Assembly (NCBI RefSeq): GCF_002243045.1
Contig: NZ_MBKP01000029.1
Span: 1-43,736, forward strand
Length of the DNA: 43,736 bases
DNA from: Methanolobus psychrotolerans
Lineage (GTDB): Archaea; Halobacteriota; Methanosarcinia; Methanosarcinales; Methanosarcinaceae
Direction: 5' to 3'
The notes beneath the pieces are model-generated. The model was not told where the DNA came from and ran no database searches. It saw only the letters and a program-made list of their open reading frames with translations. Both the position numbers and the translations under genes were made by a program. How positions within the stretch are numbered: the stretch's first letter is position 1; the number at the start of each line of letters is the position of its first letter. Of this stretch, positions 1-7,935 are shown piece by piece.

Positions 1-128
1 ATCTCTTCCAGATGCTTGACACGTTCTTCCAGTTTTTCTATTATCAAAAATAGCTGAGTAACAAGTTCGACGACTGCCTCAGGACCAGCATCATAAACTG
101 CAAGTATTTCTTCCCGTTCTATACAAAT
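1..128 (-). CDS. IS66-family transposase, N-terminal fragment
   Basis: On the minus strand the reading frame gives EREEILAVYDAGPEAVVELV, then a leucine/glutamate-rich helix ending KLEERVKHLEE. This matches the start of archaeal IS66 transposases, whose coiled coil follows an 'EILAxYxAGPEAVV' segment. The gene continues beyond the left edge. No ATG, GTG or TTG lies in frame: a GAGGGG ribosome binding site is followed by ATT (126-128), TGT and ATA codons, so the start is a non-standard codon or the copy is damaged. The matching C-terminus of an IS66 transposase lies at the other edge of the window, belonging to another copy. Confidence 0.7.
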   Translation of the reverse strand, partial: MCIEREEILAVYDAGPEAVVELVTQLFLIIEKLEERVKHLEE

Positions 129-224
129 CCCCTCTGATCAATAAAATCTTTTTTCTGAACGTTAAAATGAGGTCATAGTATATTGATTTTTACTTTAGTG
201 CTGGAAGGATGGCTGAATAGTTAC
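1..224 (-). mobile_element. IS66-family element, transposase 5' end (partial, runs off left edge)
   Basis: This is the start-proximal end of an IS66-type element read leftwards. The outer end is an inverted repeat at 203-224; on the minus strand it begins GTAACTATTCAGCC, and the same 14 bases begin the opposite IS66 end at 43507. Only about 75 bases separate the repeat from the transposase start, so there is no room for tnpA/tnpB. This suggests the single-gene (ISBst12-like) type of IS66. Confidence 0.8.
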
Positions 225-508
225 ATTTTTCTTACAATAGCACGTAGGGATTTGATAGTTAATTGTGGGATTCGAGGAACCCCGTAGTAAACAGTATGCA
301 TGGGGTTGACAACCAGCAGCCACCTGTCGTGTACAGTAAGAACACTAGACCAATAACTACTCCCCAACCATTTTTCCCCAAAACCATAACTACAACTCAA
401 TTTGAAGTTTAGACAATTATTTAATAAGTTAACTTACATTACCATACAATAGCTGACAGACTAGCAGCAATCATAAACTTGAACAGATTAACAATTATGG
501 AGAACTTT
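225..508. other. Intergenic region next to IS66; no gene recognised
   Basis: No supported gene lies between the IS66 end and the lipoprotein gene. A short open frame around 260-410 has no start signal or recognisable similarity. The AT-rich stretch at 415-435 (tttaataagttaac) could hold the promoter of the downstream lipoprotein gene, but I see no clear TATA box at a diagnostic distance. Confidence 0.4.
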
Positions 509-1303
509 ATGAAACGAATTATACTAGTATTCCTTCTGGCACTCGTCATTCTCAGTGCGGGATGTACAGAAGAACAAAATAATACACCGGAGATATCCGA
601 TGACGCTGTCATCACCCTTTTGACATACGGAGCATACTCTCCAGCTGAGATGGCGGTGAGTGAACTTGTTATTAACTCCACCACGGTTAATCTGAGCTAC
701 TACAACTATGAGCATGAACTGACAGCCAGATACATCAAACCAATTGACGAGGAAACTCGCAACAACTTGCTTGACCTACTCAGAAATAATGGTTTTACCG
801 GGATGCAAGAACTCTACGAACCACAGAAAGGCCAGCCACTTGTAGTTGACACCGGAACTGCAGAGATCACAGTGACTCAGGACGGAATGACTAAGACCGT
901 AAAGATCGATCCGTACTTCGATGATTACATGCCTGCCAATCTGCGGGAAATAAATGATGCATTGACCTATCTGAGGAGCTATGCCATGTCAATATCTGAG
1001 GACGAAGCAAAAGTGATTGCTGAGGAGTGGATCATGAATGCTCCCACGTACAGTTTTGATGGCTCGGACCTGACATTTGTAGACTACCATTCCGACACCG
1101 AATATCCTTCACAACATACCCTCACCTACACGTTCACCAGCAGCCACGGAGGTTACGGTGACAGGACAGACCAAATGGTCACCCAGGTCGTAACCAACCA
1201 CACAATAGAGATGACATTATACAACAGTAATGTTGTGTTCGCGATCATCGATGGCATATGGGATGAAAGGGAACAGAACATGCTGGAGTCAGTGAAAGTA
1301 TAA
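509..1303 (+). CDS. Predicted lipoprotein, unknown function
   Basis: The product has a basic N-terminus (MKR), a hydrophobic segment and a lipobox LSAGC, then an Asn/Glu-rich linker, so it is probably exported and anchored by a lipid on the Cys. The rest (about 245 residues) is soluble, with no motif I recognise. It contains a segment with alternating Thr and hydrophobic residues, and near the end 'IEMTLYNSNVVFAIIDGIWDE'-like text typical of small secreted methanogen lipoproteins. I chose ATG 509 over the upstream ATGs (479, 497) because GGAG at 499-502 sits about 6 bases before it and it starts directly with the signal peptide. It lies alone between mobile-element remnants. Function unknown. 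Confidence 0.7.
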   Translation: MKRIILVFLLALVILSAGCTEEQNNTPEISDDAVITLLTYGAYSPAEMAVSELVINSTTVNLSYYNYEHELTARYIKPIDEETRNNLLDLLRNNGFTGMQELYEPQKGQPLVVDTGTAEITVTQDGMTKTVKIDPYFDDYMPANLREINDALTYLRSYAMSISEDEAKVIAEEWIMNAPTYSFDGSDLTFVDYHSDTEYPSQHTLTYTFTSSHGGYGDRTDQMVTQVVTNHTIEMTLYNSNVVFAIIDGIWDEREQNMLESVKV

Positions 1304-1338
1304 ACAGTCTGAGAATACATATAAATTTCTACCTGTAC

Positions 1339-1754
1339 CTCACATTCCGCATGTCAACTTAAAATCTAAACACTTTTAATGTAACCGGTTCATTTCATCC
1401 TCATGATCATCTGAGGGGATGAATCAACCGCATGAAAATAACTACAAGATCACTTGCCCATCTGGTCATGGTACTATGCTTATTCCTTTATTCAATTGCG
1501 CAATGGAAATTGAGGACAAAACTAAAGAAGACAGGATATTTTGTCAAAAACCAGGTAGAAAAACCGGTGCAAAATCCTACGATGAGATGGATTTTCTTCC
1601 TTTTCAGGGGAGGTGCTGAAGTTGAGATTGTGATTGAGGCAGCAGTTGAAACAAAGGTGGCAAATATGAAAGATGAATTATGGCAGATATTGGATCTGAT
1701 GGGAGAGGAATGTAGAAAGTATTATATTTGAGGTGAGACCTGCGGAATGTGAGA
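1339..1754 (+). mobile_element. IS1634-type element remnant with both terminal inverted repeats
   Basis: CTCACATTCCGCATGTC at 1339-1355 and GACCTGCGGAATGTGAG at 1738-1754 form a 17-bp inverted repeat with one mismatch. Between them is only the C-terminal end of an IS1634-like transposase. The arrangement is a roughly 416-bp internal-deletion derivative that keeps both ends, i.e. MITE-like and potentially mobilisable in trans. No flanking target duplication is obvious. Confidence 0.65.
1432..1731 (+). pseudogene. IS1634-family transposase, C-terminal remnant
   Basis: The 99-residue frame resembles the C-terminus of IS1634-family (DUF4277-associated) DDE transposases. It shows a hydrophobic 'VMVLCLFLYSIAQWKLR' helix, then 'FVKNQVEKPVQNPTMRWIFF', and ends in 'ECRKYYI', as family members do. 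About 450 upstream residues with the catalytic acidic residues are missing, so it cannot be active. The ATG at 1432 is probably fortuitous. It lies entirely inside the 17-bp inverted repeats, which supports one deletion event. An overlapping frame from 1419 is a shadow. Confidence 0.7.
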
Positions 1755-1843
1755 TTCATCAAATTGATAATCCCCACAAAGCCATATAGTGACCTATTTT
1801 TATAAACGAAATCCATTCTTGTATCAAAATAGAAGCACATAGC

Positions 1844-2062
1844 ATGAAAATAATGGCATTTAAGGGAAGTCCCTTGAAAAATGAGAATAATGCAACACTT
1901 CGGGAGTACGCGCTTAAAGGAGCAGAGACAGAACTGATCCACCTTGTTGATTATACCCTGACTTCCGCCTTTTTAGGCGCATACGCGTCTCTTGATGTGG
2001 AAATATGTGCTTATATTTTACAACATTATTCCGTTTGGCAAGAAGTAAAAATCAAATTCTAG
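1844..2062 (+). pseudogene. Truncated flavodoxin-like NADPH-dependent FMN reductase / iron-sulfur flavoprotein
   Basis: The first ~40 residues (MKIMAFKGSPLKNENNAT, then LREYALKGAETELIHLVDYTL) match the N-terminus of archaeal iron-sulfur flavoproteins/NADPH-dependent FMN reductases. These have a beta-strand followed by the flavin-phosphate loop GSPxKxxNTATL. After about residue 40 similarity stops: the expected CxxCxxC iron-sulfur segment and the remaining ~150 residues are absent, replaced by unrelated sequence up to the stop. The phosphate loop also has Asn-Ala where Asn-Thr-Ala is usual. A decayed gene beside an IS remnant is the simplest reading. Confidence 0.6.
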
Positions 2063-2223
2063 TGGCGTTTTCTATTTACATCTCCTGCTGATATGCGCTT
2101 AAAACTTGGGAACTCAGGTTATACCGTTATCGAGTAAGCTTGATATAAAGTGCAAAATTCACATCTATACTATTAAAAAATCAAAACCTATCAGATATAG
2201 ACGACAACGATTAAAATACAGAT

Positions 2224-2973
2224 TCATATCTTTGAAAGCGCTTCTGTTTTAGCATCCGTGGCTTCAGGGAAATTTGGTCTTGCTTCAATGGCTTCATCGA
2301 AGGAATCAACAGCTTCTTTGTATCTTCCTAACATAGAAAGCACAACACCCTTAAAATAGCACGCCTGTGAAACGTCCGGTTTTAAGGTCGAACTGCCGGT
2401 CAGTGAGATCCATGTAAAACGAGGGAAATTGAAATAAGCTATATCTGCATGATCCTTGGCTTTATTGAAAAGATCAAGGGATTCACCATACCTTCCAAGA
2501 TGAGCCAGACAACTACCCTTGGAACATAATGCCTCAGTAAATTCCGGATCAATTCCAAGTGCCCTGTCAAAAGATTCCATAGCTTCTTCGTATCTTCCAA
2601 GGTAAAAAAGAGCCATACCCCTGTTGGACCAGTTACGGATATTATCCGGGTATATATCCAAAAATGGATCAATGCATCTGAGAGCATCTTCATAGCTTCC
2701 AAGTCTGAAATACACTAATCCTTTACCAGACATTGCCTCGTATAATCTCCTGTGTGCATCCTGTGCCCTATCGTCAAAATTCCGTTTTGAAAAAAAGTCG
2801 CCGATTTTCTCCCACATGTCAGCTGACCTATCATACAAAATGATAGCTTCATCATATCTTTCCATCTCTACAAGCACATTGGCCTTGCTATTCAATTCAG
2901 AAGCTTCTTTTGCACATTGCTTTACTTTATCCTCTGTAGAGCTCTTACCAAGGACTTTACTAAAAATACCCAT
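2224..2973 (-). CDS. Tetratricopeptide repeat (TPR) protein
   Basis: The 249-residue soluble protein is made of degenerate 34-residue TPR units. They are visible as repeated 'LGRYEEAMESFDRALGIDPEF', 'LGRYGESLDLFNKA', 'LGRYKEAVDSFDEAIEARP' and 'LGSYEDALRCIDPFLDIYPDN' helices, with four to five repeats between about residues 25 and 245. TPR solenoids mediate protein-protein contacts; no catalytic domain is present and the partner is unknown. I chose the ATG at 2973 (MGIFSKVLGK) because the longer frame to 3021 adds a Cys/Met-rich stretch unlike the family. It is monocistronic, followed by the tRNA gene upstream on the same strand. Confidence 0.85.
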   Translation of the reverse strand: MGIFSKVLGKSSTEDKVKQCAKEASELNSKANVLVEMERYDEAIILYDRSADMWEKIGDFFSKRNFDDRAQDAHRRLYEAMSGKGLVYFRLGSYEDALRCIDPFLDIYPDNIRNWSNRGMALFYLGRYEEAMESFDRALGIDPEFTEALCSKGSCLAHLGRYGESLDLFNKAKDHADIAYFNFPRFTWISLTGSSTLKPDVSQACYFKGVVLSMLGRYKEAVDSFDEAIEARPNFPEATDAKTEALSKI

Positions 2974-3122
2974 GCACAAACTATGCTCACATAGAAACAT
3001 ATACCTTTTGCAGGACAACATAGCAAATATCTACATAATATATAATGATCATTTGCTTAATAATCATTCTAAAGAAGGTAACAGATAAAAAAACAAACTC
3101 CGGCTTTATATTTAGAATTAAG

Positions 3123-3194
3123 AGCCTCGAGCGGGATTTGAACCCGCGACCTCGTCCTTACCAAGGACGCGCTATACCCCTAAGCCATCGAGGC
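3123..3194 (-). tRNA. tRNA-Thr (anticodon GGT)
   Basis: The minus strand gives a full cloverleaf of 72 bases. Acceptor arms GCCTCGA/TCGAGGC pair perfectly. The anticodon stem CGTCC/GGACG encloses loop TTGGTAA with GGT at 3160-3162. The T arm carries GGTTCGAATCC, and the D arm has GG in the loop. The discriminator is T and CCA is not encoded, which is common in archaea. No intron is seen. Confidence 0.95.
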
Positions 3195-3270
3195 GCAGAA
3201 TCAGTTATGGGGGTGCTTTCCCTTAATACACAGAATCAATTAATAAGTTTTCGGTTGGAAGACCGGTGAT

Positions 3271-3777
3271 TTATAAGCACCAACGATCATCCACCGGGAA
3301 TTTTTCGTTAATCCACATAAGGACACCATTATGATGGACAATGCGGTAGCTTCGGGAAAGGACTTTTTGTGCTCCAAATAATGGAAAGTCTTCGATGATA
3401 TCAATGCCTTCAAAGTCCCTGCGGGTTTCGATATCGTGATCACGCAGTATCCTGCCAATTGGGATGTCGGCTTTCATCATGTCACAGCGCACGCCCTCAG
3501 GCATCTTTTCAATGGCGGACAGGGACCTTGCATACACGTATGAGACCTCACCTGCAGTGAGAGTGACCACACGCTCATTTATGTCTGCGCCCGGACTGAC
3601 ACTAAAGATCTCTGACATCTGCTCATCAGCCGGAATGATATGCTGATACTCCGTCACAACAGCAGTAGGATGTTTGGTCATGATCTCCAGCAGGAAAGTA
3701 ACCGAACCATCAGTTCCTGCACACACCCTCAGACACGTAGGAATATCAAAGCTCTTCAGTTTTTCAAGAAAATCCAT
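3271..3777 (-). CDS. Chorismate pyruvate-lyase-like protein (UbiC-related, DUF98)
   Basis: The 168-residue protein has the pattern of the archaeal/actinobacterial DUF98 branch of chorismate lyases. An N-terminal 'LRVCAGTDGSVTFLLEI' segment is followed by a central 'ARSLSAIEKMPEGVRCDM...PIGRILRDHDIETRRDF' block and a final 'SRSYRIVHHNGVLMWINEKFP' strand. Such enzymes turn chorismate into 4-hydroxybenzoate and pyruvate. In methanogens 4-hydroxybenzoate is the precursor of the methanopterin aryl group, so a role in tetrahydrosarcinapterin synthesis is the likely job (inference; no other methanopterin gene adjoins it). The length is normal and the protein looks cytoplasmic. Confidence 0.75.
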   Translation of the reverse strand: MDFLEKLKSFDIPTCLRVCAGTDGSVTFLLEIMTKHPTAVVTEYQHIIPADEQMSEIFSVSPGADINERVVTLTAGEVSYVYARSLSAIEKMPEGVRCDMMKADIPIGRILRDHDIETRRDFEGIDIIEDFPLFGAQKVLSRSYRIVHHNGVLMWINEKFPVDDRWCL

Positions 3778-3842
3778 GCTAAACGTTCCAGATATTTATT
3801 AAATATGAATGGTTTAATAACTTAAAAAGGAACAAAGGAAAT

Positions 3843-4154
3843 TTACTCGGAAACTTCCTTCTTTGCCTGTTTCAGGCGTTCCTTGGCAGTGTATCCGGTA
3901 GCTGCTAAAAGGAAATCCCTGAAACGTTTGTTAGAGTCAAGAATCAGAGCATCGTCCTTTACAGAAGTATCAGATACCGTATCAACAGCAAGCTTCTTAT
4001 TTTCAATCCACACAGTCAGACTGGAAAGAATCCCGTAAGAAACAATGAGCTTGTCACCGTCCTTCTTGATCTCACCTGGGAAAATCTCTTTCAGGCATTC
4101 GCATATCCTATCCATATCAGGTGTAAAACCACGCTTTAACTTATATTCCTGCAT
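3843..4154 (-). CDS. Small conserved methanogen protein (DUF5611-like)
   Basis: The 103-residue soluble protein starts MQEYKLKRGFTPD and ends in a basic, Lys/Glu-rich helix (KERLKQAKKEVSE). It resembles what I recall as the DUF5611 family of Methanosarcinales, which has no assigned function. Alternating strand-like segments (KLIVSYGILSSLTVWI, KLAVDTVSD) suggest a small alpha/beta fold. It lies 65 bases downstream of the DUF98 gene on the same strand but with its own leader. No catalytic residues are apparent. Confidence 0.65.
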   Translation of the reverse strand: MQEYKLKRGFTPDMDRICECLKEIFPGEIKKDGDKLIVSYGILSSLTVWIENKKLAVDTVSDTSVKDDALILDSNKRFRDFLLAATGYTAKERLKQAKKEVSE

Positions 4155-4300
4155 TTGTATCGTCCCCTGTTATAAGGCTCAAACTGAATAAGAATTCCAG
4201 TATGTACCATGCATCACACTGTTTTTAACCCTATTGGTTATCAGGCAGCAGTATTTGAATGCAAAAACCTAACAATACATTCAGACACATTGCAACACCA

Positions 4301-4996
4301 TCATTGCTGCAACAATATCTGCCCCCTCTCACCGACTATCCTCACAAGAGGAACAGTTTTTGCCACCATTTCCCCAAGCTCTTTCATCTCTGTCCATGAA
4401 GGTGTTGGCTTATTGTGACCCATGAAAGGATCATCAAACTCAGGGTTACTCATGAACTGGTACAACATGACCTCAGAAGCACATTCAATTTCAGGCAGTA
4501 TACGCGGCATCGTTACAGCATTCACATACTCAGGTATTACTCTTATCCAGACCCTCAGCCACTTTCTTTTTGCAATGGACAGTGACTCCTTCAAAAGACT
4601 CACATACTTCATGCTGCGCTCCTCTGACATACCCGTAAGCTCCATTATGCCATTGATATCGTCATTTGCAGTCTTGATCTCAAGCACAAAGCCATTTACC
4701 AGCGGAAATGCACTCTCAAGCACATCAGGCTTCATACCATTTGACTTTAGTATCACATGCTTGCCCATCCTGTGTAGTTCCTCGATCAGAGGCAAGAGGT
4801 CCTTCTGAAGCGTTGGCTCAGCCCCTCCAAGATATACGTTCTCTGTAGTGGACTTACTGGCGTATTTCACCACTTCAGCAACCTCCCACTCCTTCACAGG
4901 CTGATGTATGTGAACGCAATACGGACATTTCATGTTGCACCCGCCAAATTCAATTCTGATTTGTCCCTTCGCCTCTGATAAATCGATTAGTCTCAT
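4301..4996 (-). CDS. Radical SAM enzyme of unknown substrate
   Basis: This 231-residue radical SAM protein has the 4Fe-4S/SAM motif CxxxCxxC at residues 20-27 (GGCNMKCPYC), a 'GGAEPTLQKDLL' glycine-rich SAM-binding segment near residue 57, and a 'VLEIKT' strand. It is close to the minimal radical SAM barrel and has no extra cysteine cluster. It resembles the small pyruvate-formate-lyase-activating/NrdG-like proteins of archaea; the family alone does not tell the substrate. The start at 4996 follows GGAGGG at a good spacing. The neighbours (small unknown proteins) do not reveal a pathway. Confidence 0.75.
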   Translation of the reverse strand: MRLIDLSEAKGQIRIEFGGCNMKCPYCVHIHQPVKEWEVAEVVKYASKSTTENVYLGGAEPTLQKDLLPLIEELHRMGKHVILKSNGMKPDVLESAFPLVNGFVLEIKTANDDINGIMELTGMSEERSMKYVSLLKESLSIAKRKWLRVWIRVIPEYVNAVTMPRILPEIECASEVMLYQFMSNPEFDDPFMGHNKPTPSWTEMKELGEMVAKTVPLVRIVGERGQILLQQ

Positions 4997-5143
4997 TTAT
5001 TCCCTCCGCATATACAATGATTTAAAACATATCCTAACTACATACATTTTTACAACTAACACTATTAATAGCTAAACCCTTTAAAATACAGCGATTACTT
5101 TTTATGTGTATTACACCATCAAACCAGAAAGACGGTGATCACA

Positions 5144-5443
5144 TTGGCAAAAAAACTGCAATTTGAGGATCTTGAAAGATCAAAAAGCAAAAAAGAAGCA
5201 ACGAATGCCGGAGAAGATCTGGATGATCTCTATGACCTTATAATCCCTCCCGGAACCCCATCATACATTATCTATGATCTTGTGGAAGAATTTGAACTTG
5301 AAGCTGTTGGAAGAAAAATAGGAGTTAATATCGTGGAGTGCGATGAAAGAGAATTAATAGCACTCAGGGGAACTCTGGATCAAGTTCAAGCTGCTGAAAA
5401 GTACCTTCATGAAGAACTGCAGGCCTGGATAGAAAGCGATTAA
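5144..5443 (+). CDS. Conserved protein of unknown function
   Basis: The ~99-residue acidic, soluble protein has a variable charged N-terminus (AKKLQFEDLERSKSKKE). It is followed by a compact domain, IIPPGTPSYIIYDLVEEFEL, then a strand-helix pair ending in EKYLHEELQAWIESD. I recognise no family; the alternating pattern could be a small ferredoxin-like or ACT-like fold (guess). I chose the TTG at 5144 because GGTGA at 5134-5138 sits five bases upstream; the GTG at 5135 lies inside that ribosome binding site. The gene converges on the marker 2 gene with a hairpin between them. Confidence 0.65.
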   Translation: MAKKLQFEDLERSKSKKEATNAGEDLDDLYDLIIPPGTPSYIIYDLVEEFELEAVGRKIGVNIVECDERELIALRGTLDQVQAAEKYLHEELQAWIESD

Positions 5444-5455
5444 ATATTGTATATG

Positions 5456-5479
5456 AGGACAGGCTCAATAGCCAGTCCT
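5456..5479. terminator. Hairpin between convergent genes
   Basis: AGGAC-a-GGCT, loop caat, AGCC-a-GTCCT form an inverted repeat with one internal A-A mismatch. It lies exactly between the stops of the two convergent genes, so it is probably a shared transcription end or a stabilising 3' hairpin. Confidence 0.5.
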
Positions 5480-6450
5480 TAAATTCCCGTTATATCATCA
5501 TTTTTTAAGTCAAAGACAATGGCTCTGCCACTATCATCATAAATATCAATGATCTGGCTAATATTGATCTCGCCAATTACAGCAGCCATTAGTCCGGCAT
5601 TCTCAAAGACCTCAGCACACTGTGCAGCATTCTCTGCTTTTGCAGTAACTACGTAACCTGTTGCAGGATATATCTTCAACCACTGCTCAAAATCAACATT
5701 ATCAGGCCGGGGTATCTTTCGAAGATCAACAGAAGCACCCACCCTGCTAACTTCACAGAGCATGCCAAGGGTACCTATCGTGCCAGGGTTGCTTATGTCT
5801 TTCCCGGCAGTTACCAGTTTCTTTTCCCCGATCTCCTGCATGACCATGAAACGCTCACGCACAACAGCAGCTTCCTTAAATGAAGTTGTATCCCAGCTGT
5901 ATGGGGAATTCTGGCCCACCCTGCCATCCATGTCATAGGCAACTATCACCACGTCTCCGGGTCTTGCACTGTCACTTCTGATAACACAGTCCTTTTTTGC
6001 AATACCGATGATTGCAACAGCAAGTGAAGTATAGGGAGTGTCAGGATGCATGTGGCCTCCAACCATGGGCACACCGAACTTCTTGATCCCATCCCTGATA
6101 CCCCTCATGAGCTCTTCAGTAGACTCCGGATCACTTGAAGACATGACATTGACCATCGCAAGTGGACGACCACCCATAGCAGATATATCGTTTACATTGA
6201 CAACGACGGAAGTATAACCTGTCCACCAGGGACTTTTATTTACTATCTTTCCCCATATAGCATCAGCGGCAAAAAGTATGACATCATCAGTCCCAATATC
6301 AATAACAGCGGCATCATCCCCGAAATCATCGATCACCTCGCCGTACTCAGAACGAACCGTTTCGAATATCTTCACAATATCTGCGATTGGCTTCTTCCGG
6401 GTAACTCCTTCAAAATTCCTTAAATTTGCTGCAAGTTCTCCTATATTCAA
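5479..6450 (-). CDS. Methanogenesis marker 2 protein (AIR synthase-like)
   Basis: The 323-residue protein belongs to the PurM/AIR-synthase/SelD/HypE ATP-binding superfamily. Its N-terminus (NIGELAANLRNFEGVTRKKP) and the metal/phosphate-binding 'FGDDAAVID' motif near residue 46 fit the methanogen-specific 'marker 2' group found in nearly all methanogens. The ATP-binding 'GGHMHPDTPY' loop and C-terminal 'GNPGTIGTLGMLCE'-type glycine-rich region ('SNPGTIGTLGML') are present. The reaction is not established; an ATP-dependent modification step tied to methyl-coenzyme M reductase is a common guess. The start is TTG 6450, with AGGTG five bases upstream. It lies just downstream of nifB. Confidence 0.85.
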   Translation of the reverse strand: MNIGELAANLRNFEGVTRKKPIADIVKIFETVRSEYGEVIDDFGDDAAVIDIGTDDVILFAADAIWGKIVNKSPWWTGYTSVVVNVNDISAMGGRPLAMVNVMSSSDPESTEELMRGIRDGIKKFGVPMVGGHMHPDTPYTSLAVAIIGIAKKDCVIRSDSARPGDVVIVAYDMDGRVGQNSPYSWDTTSFKEAAVVRERFMVMQEIGEKKLVTAGKDISNPGTIGTLGMLCEVSRVGASVDLRKIPRPDNVDFEQWLKIYPATGYVVTAKAENAAQCAEVFENAGLMAAVIGEINISQIIDIYDDSGRAIVFDLKNDDITGI

Positions 6451-6556
6451 AAAAACACCTGCACTATAATGATAAAATTTATAAATACAATTGACAAATA
6501 CCTGATAAATATAGAATGTTACTACTATAAAGTAATATAAATTACAGATGAAAGGA

Positions 6557-7495
6557 CTAGGCCTTTTCATCCGGATGCATCTTCTTTTCCATGTCAAGTT
6601 TAATGACATTCCTGCGCTCTTCACTCATCTGTGAGAGATCCTGTCCAATTAGACCGAATGCATCAGACCTGCACTGACGGCAATGCCTCATCTGCTGGAC
6701 ATAAGGCTCGCACTCATTTTGTACAGCCTTGCACTCTGAAGGCGATGGCGGTTCCCTGTCTGCGAATTTTGCCTGACAGATAAGTGGCATCACATTCATG
6801 ATAAAAACACCAAGCTCATTGATCTTCTTGGCGACCTCTATAATATGCTTATCGTTGATACCTGGAACAAGCACAGTATTGACCTTAACAACAAGACCTG
6901 CCTCTACAGCAAGTCTGATGCCCTCCAGTTGATTCTTCACCATTATCTCTGCAGCCTCAATGCCCCTGTATATCTTCCCATGATAGGAAATGTGACCTAT
7001 GAGCTGTGCTTCTATTTCAGGATCAATGGCATTCAATGTAACTGTCAGTGTAGTAACCCCTATCCTCAAAAGGTCAGGCAGTTTCTCAGGCAATGCAAGT
7101 CCGTTGGTACTCAGGCAGAGTGTCACATCCGGGAACTCATTCTTGATTAGCTCCAGTGTCTCAAAGGTCGCGTCATTGGCAAGAGGGTCACCCGGACCTG
7201 CAATACCAACAACCTTGATGAAAGGATAATCCTTCAGCACCTGTCTGGTCTTTTCAAGAGCCTCCTGCGGAGCCAGTACTTCACTGGTAACACCAGGTCT
7301 GCTTTCATTCACGCAGTCAAACTTACGATCACAATAGTTACATTGAATATTGCATTTCGGAGCTACTGCAAGGTGGATTCTTCCAAACTTGTGCTGGGCT
7401 TCTTTAGAATAACAAGGATGTTGTGCAATCACTCTCTTAATGTCATCATCCCTGGAAATTTCTATTTCGCAAATATTTGTTTCTTCAGTTTCCAT
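6557..7495 (-). CDS. nifB: NifB, radical SAM FeMo-cofactor precursor (NifB-co) synthase
   Basis: The 312-residue protein carries the NifB signature 'HPCYSKEAQHKFGRIHLAVAP' (written here with its usual Cys28) followed by CNIQCNYC at residues 48-55, the radical SAM cluster ligands. 'ESRPGVTSEVL', 'GPGDPLAN' and C-terminal 'CRQCRSDAFGLIGQD', which supplies cysteines for the extra clusters, are also present. NifB fuses two 4Fe-4S clusters and inserts a carbide to make the 8Fe core of nitrogenase cofactors. It is the short archaeal form without a C-terminal NafY/NifX domain. Start ATG 7495 has AAGGAGC upstream. No nifHDK lies in the window, so diazotrophy cannot be judged here. Confidence 0.93.
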   Translation of the reverse strand: METEETNICEIEISRDDDIKRVIAQHPCYSKEAQHKFGRIHLAVAPKCNIQCNYCDRKFDCVNESRPGVTSEVLAPQEALEKTRQVLKDYPFIKVVGIAGPGDPLANDATFETLELIKNEFPDVTLCLSTNGLALPEKLPDLLRIGVTTLTVTLNAIDPEIEAQLIGHISYHGKIYRGIEAAEIMVKNQLEGIRLAVEAGLVVKVNTVLVPGINDKHIIEVAKKINELGVFIMNVMPLICQAKFADREPPSPSECKAVQNECEPYVQQMRHCRQCRSDAFGLIGQDLSQMSEERRNVIKLDMEKKMHPDEKA

Positions 7496-7586
7496 AAATA
7501 TAGCTCCTTTGCAGCTCCAATAAACACGGCTCAATTTAAGATAAACTCATAGATATAGTTTTGTATAAACATCCAATCATCGTGCT

Positions 7587-7934
7587 TTACTTACAGGTAC
7601 TTACTTCACACCACTTGCCTTCGCCTTCCCACATTTTTACAGAAAGCGGGAAATGAAGTCGGGATGAAAGTTTTGCATGAACATGTTCACACAGATTCTC
7701 AACACTGGGGAATTCCAGTATGTTATTCAGAAGGACATGATCATATTCCTTAAGAACTTCCTTTATGATCTTCTTGATCTCATAGAAGTCCATAACCATG
7801 CCTGTTTCCTTTTTCTCACCTTCGATCACAACCTCCGTCTTGTAAGTGTGTCCGTGAACTATGCCGCATGTTTCATGCCCCGGAAGATAATGGGCGCTGT
7901 CAATATGATCGATTATTCCAAGTCTCATTTTCAT
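7587..7934 (-). CDS. queD: QueD, 6-carboxy-tetrahydropterin synthase
   Basis: QueD makes 6-carboxytetrahydropterin from dihydroneopterin triphosphate, the first committed step of 7-deazaguanine (preQ0) synthesis; in archaea preQ0 becomes archaeosine in tRNA. The 115-residue protein shows the zinc histidines H15, H27 and H29 (SAHYLPGHETCGIVHGHT), the catalytic Cys23, and the 'MVMDFYEIKKI' and 'DHVLLN' segments typical of the T-fold family. It is the last gene of queC-DUF366-queE-queD, with only one base between the queE stop and this ATG, so it is translationally coupled. Confidence 0.93.
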   Translation of the reverse strand: MKMRLGIIDHIDSAHYLPGHETCGIVHGHTYKTEVVIEGEKKETGMVMDFYEIKKIIKEVLKEYDHVLLNNILEFPSVENLCEHVHAKLSSRLHFPLSVKMWEGEGKWCEVSTCK

Positions 7935-7935
7935 T

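Noticed and set aside
225-478. Open frame of about 45 codons near 260-410 beside the IS66 end
   Set aside because: It has no ribosome binding site or known family, and lies in DNA made of insertion remnants; not enough to call a gene.
1419-1619. Plus-strand 66-codon frame overlapping the IS1634 remnant
   Set aside because: It is in another frame than the transposase similarity and has no independent support.
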